Shown: positions 7,093 through 10,432 of the stretch, piece after piece | Position numbering within the stretch: position 1 is the stretch's first letter | How the letters are laid out: the number at the start of each line of letters is the position of its first letter | From: Pseudomonadota bacterium | Lineage (GTDB): Bacteria > Pseudomonadota > Alphaproteobacteria > Rhizobiales > Beijerinckiaceae | NCBI GenBank assembly: GCA_028876585.1 | Contig: JAGWRL010000104.1 | Span: 1 to 10,432, forward strand | Direction: 5' to 3' | DNA length: 10,432 bases | Translations under genes and position numbers: made by a program | The notes under the pieces: model-generated | Databases searched by the model: none | Told to the model about the DNA's origin: nothing | What the model saw: the letters and a program-made list of their open reading frames with translations, nothing else

Positions 7093-8003
7093 CGGCGCCC
7101 CCGGCTCGGCCGCAGGTGTTGCGTGTAGATCCAGGGCGACAGAATGGCGATCACGGTGACCAGCAATACGGTCGCCGCGGCGCTGCCGAGACCAACGTTG
7201 GAGCGCTCGAAGAAATTGTCCATGATGAATTTCGCCGGCACTTCCGACGACAGCCCCGGCCCGCCTTTGGTCATGGCGACGACGAGGTCGTAGAGCTTGG
7301 CGACGCCGACCGCCAGCAGCACGGCGGCGGTCGCCAGCATCGGCGTGATCATCGGCAGGATGATCGAGACGTAGACGCGCCACGGCGGAATCGCGTCGAT
7401 GCGCGTCGCCTTCCACAGTTCCGCGTCGATGCCGCGCAGCCCCGCCAGCAATATCGCCATCACCAGGCCGGAGGCCTGCCAGATCGCGGCGATGACCAGC
7501 GTGTACATCACCTTGTCCTGATCGACGATCCAATCAAAGGTGAAATTGGGAAAGCCGAATTCGCGCACCGCCTTCTGCAACCCGAGTTGCGGATTGAGAA
7601 ACCATTGCCACGCCAGCCCCGTGACGATGAACGACATCGCGTAGGGATAAAGAAAGATCGTGCGAAACACGCCCTCGCCGCGCACGCGCTGATCGATGAA
7701 CACGGCGAGCAGAAATCCGATGACGAGGCAGCCGAGGATGAACAACACGCCGAACACGAGAATGTGCCAGGTCGAAAGCACGAAGCGTTCGGTGTTGAAC
7801 AGGCGCCGATATTGATCGAAGCCGTCATTGTCGAACACCGGCAGCATCTTCGAGCTGGTGAACGAAAGCCGCACCGTCCACACCATCGCGCCGAGATAGA
7901 CGAACACGACGACCAGCGTCGCCGGCAGCAGGGCGAGCATCGCCGGAATTCGCGAACGCCAGCGCGCCGGCGGGCGCGCTGTAACTGTTGCATCGTTGGA
8001 CAT
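7089..8003 (-). CDS. Carbohydrate ABC transporter permease, MalF-like first membrane subunit
   Basis: Inner-membrane subunit (304 residues) forming the sugar channel with the MalG-like partner. Predicted membrane segments are at about 20-43, 79-102, 112-135, 165-188, 216-240 and 273-294. The EAA loop ELWKATRIDAIPPWRVYVSIILP (195-217) replaces the usual DGA by DAI but keeps the spacing. It lacks the long periplasmic P2 loop of enteric MalF, as expected for the short MalF-like permeases of most CUT1 systems. The start at 8003 is preceded only by a G-rich stretch (8011-8007) rather than a classical Shine-Dalgarno. The 45-base gap after the binding protein contains no obvious hairpin. The 3' end overlaps the next permease by 4 bases. 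Confidence 0.95.
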   Translation of the reverse strand: MSNDATVTARPPARWRSRIPAMLALLPATLVVVFVYLGAMVWTVRLSFTSSKMLPVFDNDGFDQYRRLFNTERFVLSTWHILVFGVLFILGCLVIGFLLAVFIDQRVRGEGVFRTIFLYPYAMSFIVTGLAWQWFLNPQLGLQKAVREFGFPNFTFDWIVDQDKVMYTLVIAAIWQASGLVMAILLAGLRGIDAELWKATRIDAIPPWRVYVSIILPMITPMLATAAVLLAVGVAKLYDLVVAMTKGGPGLSSEVPAKFIMDNFFERSNVGLGSAAATVLLVTVIAILSPWIYTQHLRPSRGRR

Positions 8004-8048
8004 GGACCCCCGCCGAAGCCGTGTGATCGTTGCGCGCGAAGCCTGGCC

Positions 8049-9287
8049 TCAGCCCGCCGCCTTCACCGCCGCCGCGAATTTGGCGACGAATTCATCAACC
8101 TTCTCCGACGGCGTATTGAGGAACTGCGTGATCACGTCGTTGAGCGCGCCATTTTCGTCGGGGGAGATCAGATAGCTCGTGCTCGGCAATTGCTTGGCCG
8201 GGTCCTTCAACGCCGCCATGCCCTGTTGCGCGCACATGTCCATGCCCTCGCCGGTCGAATCGGTGCGCACCGGCACCGAACCTTTCTTGATGTTGAACGC
8301 GATCTGCACCGCGGGATCGAACATCAGATTGGCGAGCTTCTGCTGCGCCGCCTGACCGTTGGCGTCCTTCAGCAGCGGGAACACGAACACGTCGCCGCCC
8401 ATGACATAGCCGCCGGCGCCCGGCACCACGCAACCATATTCCTTGCCCGGCGTCATGCCGGCGCTGAGGAATTCGCCCTTGGCCCAATCGCCCATCACTT
8501 GCATGCCGGCCTTGCCGGTGATGACCATGGAGGTGGCGTCGTTCCAGTTGCGGCCGGGCATGCCGGGATCCATGAGATCGCGCAATTGCGCATAGACCTC
8601 GGCGACATGTTTGAACTTGGGATCGGCGATCGCCTTCTGCGCATCCTTGCCGTAGACGGACATATAGAGGTCAGAGCCGCCTTCGCCCGCGAGCACCGCG
8701 TCAAACAAGATATGATCCTGCCAGGATTGGCCGCCGTGCGCGAGCGCGATATAGCCCTTGGCTTTCAGCTTCGGCCCGGCGGCGATGATGTCGCTCCAGG
8801 TCTTCGGCGCCGCGACGCCGGAGTCGGCGAGCACTTTGGTGTTGTACCAGAGCCAGTTCTGCCCATGAATGTTGACCGGCAAGGCGTAGAAATGCCCGTC
8901 GCGCATCGAGGCTTCGACGATCGCCTTCGGCAGCACGTCCTTCCAGTGGCCGGCGTTCGCCTCGGCGTCGAGATTGGCGAGCAGGCCGTTCTTGACCAGT
9001 TCGTCAAGTTGTTTGCCGGTGTTGAACTGCATCATGGTCGGAGGATTGCCGCCGACGATGCGGTTGATGCCGGCCGTGCGCGCGGCCTCGCCGCCGGCGA
9101 TCGCGGAATCCACCCATTGCCCGCCCGCCTTGTTATAGGCGTCGGCGAACACTTTGACCGCCGCGGACTCGCCGCCCGAAGTCCACCAGTGGATGACTTC
9201 GGCCTTGAGCGGCTCGGCCGCGAAGGCCGGCGCCGTCGTCAGTGCGGCGGCTATTGCCAGCCCCGCGACACGCAGAGAAATGCGCAT
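8049..9287 (-). CDS. Periplasmic sugar-binding protein of the CUT1 ABC transporter (extracellular solute-binding family 1)
   Basis: Captures the sugar in the periplasm and delivers it to the permease pair. The precursor has 412 residues. A Sec signal peptide is clear: basic MRISLR, a hydrophobic core (7-18) and an AxA cleavage site AFA|AEP between residues 23 and 24. The mature part begins with AEVIHWWTSGGESAA, then AGGEAARTAGINRIVGGNPPTMMQ and ALPVNIHGQNWLWYNTKVL, typical of family 1 solute-binding proteins and similar to glucose/mannose binders of the GtsA group (from recall). Aromatic residues in WWTSGG and NWLWYN probably stack on sugar rings. There is no lipobox. The start at 9287 is preferred over the in-frame ATG at 9302, because GGAGGAG (9299-9293) lies just upstream of 9287 and would fall inside a gene begun at 9302. 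It is the first gene of the operon, as is common for the most abundant component. Confidence 0.95.
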   Translation of the reverse strand: MRISLRVAGLAIAAALTTAPAFAAEPLKAEVIHWWTSGGESAAVKVFADAYNKAGGQWVDSAIAGGEAARTAGINRIVGGNPPTMMQFNTGKQLDELVKNGLLANLDAEANAGHWKDVLPKAIVEASMRDGHFYALPVNIHGQNWLWYNTKVLADSGVAAPKTWSDIIAAGPKLKAKGYIALAHGGQSWQDHILFDAVLAGEGGSDLYMSVYGKDAQKAIADPKFKHVAEVYAQLRDLMDPGMPGRNWNDATSMVITGKAGMQVMGDWAKGEFLSAGMTPGKEYGCVVPGAGGYVMGGDVFVFPLLKDANGQAAQQKLANLMFDPAVQIAFNIKKGSVPVRTDSTGEGMDMCAQQGMAALKDPAKQLPSTSYLISPDENGALNDVITQFLNTPSEKVDEFVAKFAAAVKAAG

Positions 9288-9292
9288 TCCGT

Positions 9293-9299
9293 CTCCTCC
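9293..9299 (-). promoter_or_regulatory. Shine-Dalgarno of the sugar-binding protein gene
   Basis: GGAGGAG on the minus strand, 5 bases before ATG 9287. It is the strongest ribosome site in the operon, fits the high expression needed for a periplasmic binding protein, and places the start at 9287 rather than 9302. Confidence 0.75.
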
Positions 9300-9357
9300 C
9301 ATTTCCCCCGACGTTTCGCCTTGGGGTCCTCATGCAGCGCCCTCTACTATCAAACGA

Positions 9358-9371
9358 TGAAATCGATTACA
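9358..9371. promoter_or_regulatory. LacI-family operator, 14-bp near-palindrome
   Basis: TGAAATCGATTACA reads TGTAATCGATTTCA on the other strand; 12 of 14 positions are symmetric, around the central CG that LacI/GalR hinge helices intercalate. It fits the general TGnAAnCGnTTnCA form of this regulator family. It lies 33 bases before the regulator ATG and about 70 bases before the binding-protein ATG, the expected place for local repression and autoregulation. Confidence 0.75.
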
Positions 9372-9403
9372 AGACACCGCCAACGCAAGAGCCCGAACGA
9401 CCC

Positions 9404-10432
9404 ATGCCCCGGAAAACGAACGCCCCGCCCCGCGTCGTCCGCATTCGCGACGTCGCCGAAGCCGCGGCCGTATCCACCGCGACCGTCAGCCGCGCCCTGG
9501 CGAGCCCCGAGCGCGTCGGCGAGGAGACGCGGCGGCGCGTGTTCGCCGCCGTCGCCGCGCTCAACTACACGCCCAACGAGGCCGCGCGCGCCTTGCGCGC
9601 CGGCGCGACGCGCATGGTGCTGGTGGAGGTTCCCCATCTCTACAGCGGCGCGTTCTTCGCCGCGGTGGTGAATGGCGTCGACGCGGTGTTGGCCGCCGCC
9701 GGCTATACGATGCTCATGGGCAGCTTCGACGGCAACGAGGACCGCGCGCGCCGGTTGATGGATCTCGTCTACGCGCGCCAGTTCGACGGCGTGATCTCGC
9801 TGCCCGGCCGGACGCACACGGTCGATCGCCGCTCCATCCTCGATTCCGGCGCGCCGCTGGTCAGCATTTGCGCGGTGCTGCCGGGACGCCGCAGTCCGCC
9901 GGCGGTGATCCTCGACGACGAGGAATGCGCGATCGCGCAGACGCGCCATCTGTTCGATCTCGGGCATCGCCGGTTGTTGCATGTGGCGGGGCTGGCGGGT
10001 CACTATAACGCGGTCATCCGCCATCGCGGGTTTCTCAAGGCGTTCGAGGCCGCTGGCGCCCCGGCGCGCGACGCGCTCTATTTTCAAGGCGCCTACACCT
10101 TGCAGAGCGGCGCCGAAGCGGGACGCTATTTCCTCGCCATCGATCCTGCGCGGCGTCCAACCGGCGTCGTCTGCGCCAGCGACGAAATGGCGATCGGCTT
10201 CATCAAGACCGTGACGGCGGCGGGCGTCAGGACGCCGCGGGATGTGTCCGTGGTCGGCTTCGACGGCATCGCCTTCGCCGATTATTGCGAACCGTCGCTG
10301 ACCACGATCCGGCAGCCCTGCCACGAACTCGGCGGCGCCGGCGCCCGAACGCTGCTCGCCCTGCTCGGCGGCGCCAGCCGCGCGCCCGCCAAGCCGATCG
10401 TGCTGCGCGGCGAACTCATCGTGCGCGACAGC
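9404..10432 (+). CDS. LacI/GalR-family transcriptional regulator (3' end cut by window edge)
   Basis: DNA-binding repressor probably controlling the divergent sugar operon and itself; 343 codons are open to the edge with no stop. Family length is about 330-350, so only a few residues are missing. The N-terminal helix-turn-helix is RIRDVAEAAAVSTATVSRAL (about 13-32), followed by NYTPNEAARALRAG (about 54-67) containing the hinge helix that enters the minor groove. The rest is a periplasmic-binding-protein-like sensor domain: VVNGVDAVLAAAGY, QFDGVISLPG, LGHRRLLHVAG, GVVCASDEMAIGFI, VSVVGFDGIAFADYCEPSLTTIRQP (about 281-304) and ELIVRDS at the end. The effector cannot be read from sequence; a sugar imported or made by this pathway is likely. 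ATG 9404 has no strong Shine-Dalgarno. An in-frame ATG at 9332 would add 24 residues without family resemblance and put the operator inside the gene, so 9404 is preferred. Confidence 0.94.
   Translation, partial: MPRKTNAPPRVVRIRDVAEAAAVSTATVSRALASPERVGEETRRRVFAAVAALNYTPNEAARALRAGATRMVLVEVPHLYSGAFFAAVVNGVDAVLAAAGYTMLMGSFDGNEDRARRLMDLVYARQFDGVISLPGRTHTVDRRSILDSGAPLVSICAVLPGRRSPPAVILDDEECAIAQTRHLFDLGHRRLLHVAGLAGHYNAVIRHRGFLKAFEAAGAPARDALYFQGAYTLQSGAEAGRYFLAIDPARRPTGVVCASDEMAIGFIKTVTAAGVRTPRDVSVVGFDGIAFADYCEPSLTTIRQPCHELGGAGARTLLALLGGASRAPAKPIVLRGELIVRDS

Larger units (their letters stand above)
9288..9403. promoter_or_regulatory. Divergent promoter region between sugar operon and LacI-family regulator
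   Basis: This 116-base gap is locally AT-richer than its surroundings (about 9342-9375) and should carry both promoters. Plus strand, toward the regulator: TTGGGG (9321-9326), 18 bases, TACTAT (9345-9350), which would put transcription start next to the operator. Minus strand, toward the operon: TTGTAA (9372-9367) with TAGTAG (9349-9344) at 17 bases, or GATAGT (9351-9346) at 15. All box matches are partial, so the exact promoters are tentative. The operator overlaps the proposed minus-strand -35 box and the proposed plus-strand start, which would let one bound repressor block both directions. Confidence 0.4.

Noticed and set aside
5308..7128. Long open frame (606 codons) on the plus strand opposite the ATPase and permease genes
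   Set aside because: The product is Asp/Arg/His-rich and low in complexity, and it spans the boundary of two well-supported genes on the other strand.
8014..8043. Seven-base direct repeat (CGAAGCC at 8014-8020 and 8037-8043) in the gap between binding protein and first permease
   Set aside because: It is too short in GC-rich sequence to be meaningful. No inverted repeat or T run accompanies it, so it does not look like a processing hairpin or terminator.
9332..9403. Possible 24-residue N-terminal extension of the regulator from ATG 9332
   Set aside because: The frame is open, but the extra residues do not resemble LacI-family N-termini and would include the operator and putative promoter. 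The start at 9404 gives the normal spacing to the helix-turn-helix.
7116..9671. Very long open frame (851 codons) on the plus strand opposite permease and binding-protein genes, running into the regulator
   Set aside because: It crosses three real genes and the divergent promoter region, overlaps the regulator out of frame, and has no family features. It is a composition artefact.
9350..10324. Open frame of 324 codons on the minus strand opposite the LacI-family gene
   Set aside because: The sense strand gives an unmistakable LacI regulator, while this translation is Arg/Ala/His-rich and overlaps the operator region.
1..10432. Search for defence, mobile, CRISPR, phage or novel-system signals
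   Set aside because: No transposase, integrase, nuclease, toxin-antitoxin, regular repeats, tRNA-like or rRNA-like sequence was seen. Essentially all of the window is explained by one sugar-utilisation operon and its regulator.

Overview
The window is GC-rich and densely coding. It fits an alphaproteobacterium, probably of the Hyphomicrobiales (Rhizobiales) type. That placement is inferred from base composition, the CUT1 sugar-transport layout and protein style, not from any marker gene. It holds one carbohydrate-uptake and catabolism locus: eight genes in a row on the minus strand, plus a divergent LacI-family regulator on the plus strand at the right edge. No mobile element, RNA gene, CRISPR array or phage gene was seen.

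Right to left, in transcription order of the minus-strand operon: a periplasmic sugar-binding protein (9287-8049); two inner-membrane permease subunits (8003-7089 and 7092-6208); a MalK/UgpC-type ATPase (6204-5122); a cytoplasmic GH3 beta-glycosidase with an inserted PA14 domain (5095-2624, TTG start); an AP-endonuclease-2/xylose-isomerase-like TIM-barrel protein (2627-1869); a Gfo/Idh/MocA oxidoreductase (1869-718); and a xylulokinase (658 to beyond the left edge). Three junctions overlap by 1 to 4 bases (ATGA or TGATG), one gap is 3 bases and one is 26. The genes therefore look like one co-transcribed, partly translationally coupled unit. The loosest junctions are after the binding protein (45 bases) and before the xylulokinase (59 bases, no clear Shine-Dalgarno).

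The 116-base intergenic region (9288-9403) between binding protein and regulator holds a LacI-type operator: a 14-bp near-palindrome with a central CG at 9358-9371. The regulator most likely represses the operon and itself until a sugar or sugar derivative is bound.

Working model (inference): a glycoside or short oligosaccharide crosses the inner membrane through the ABC transporter and is cut inside the cell by the GH3 enzyme. The released sugar is modified by the oxidoreductase and TIM-barrel pair, and a ketose such as xylulose is phosphorylated by the kinase. A Gfo/Idh/MocA enzyme next to an AP-endonuclease-2-type TIM barrel recalls 3-keto-glycoside chemistry (E. coli YcjS/YcjR, C-glycoside deglycosylation). 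The xylulokinase and GH3 enzyme fit a xyloside route equally well. The sequence does not fix the substrate. The locus looks like a well-formed but conventional sugar-utilisation operon, and its open questions are the substrate and the role of the oxidoreductase/TIM-barrel pair.
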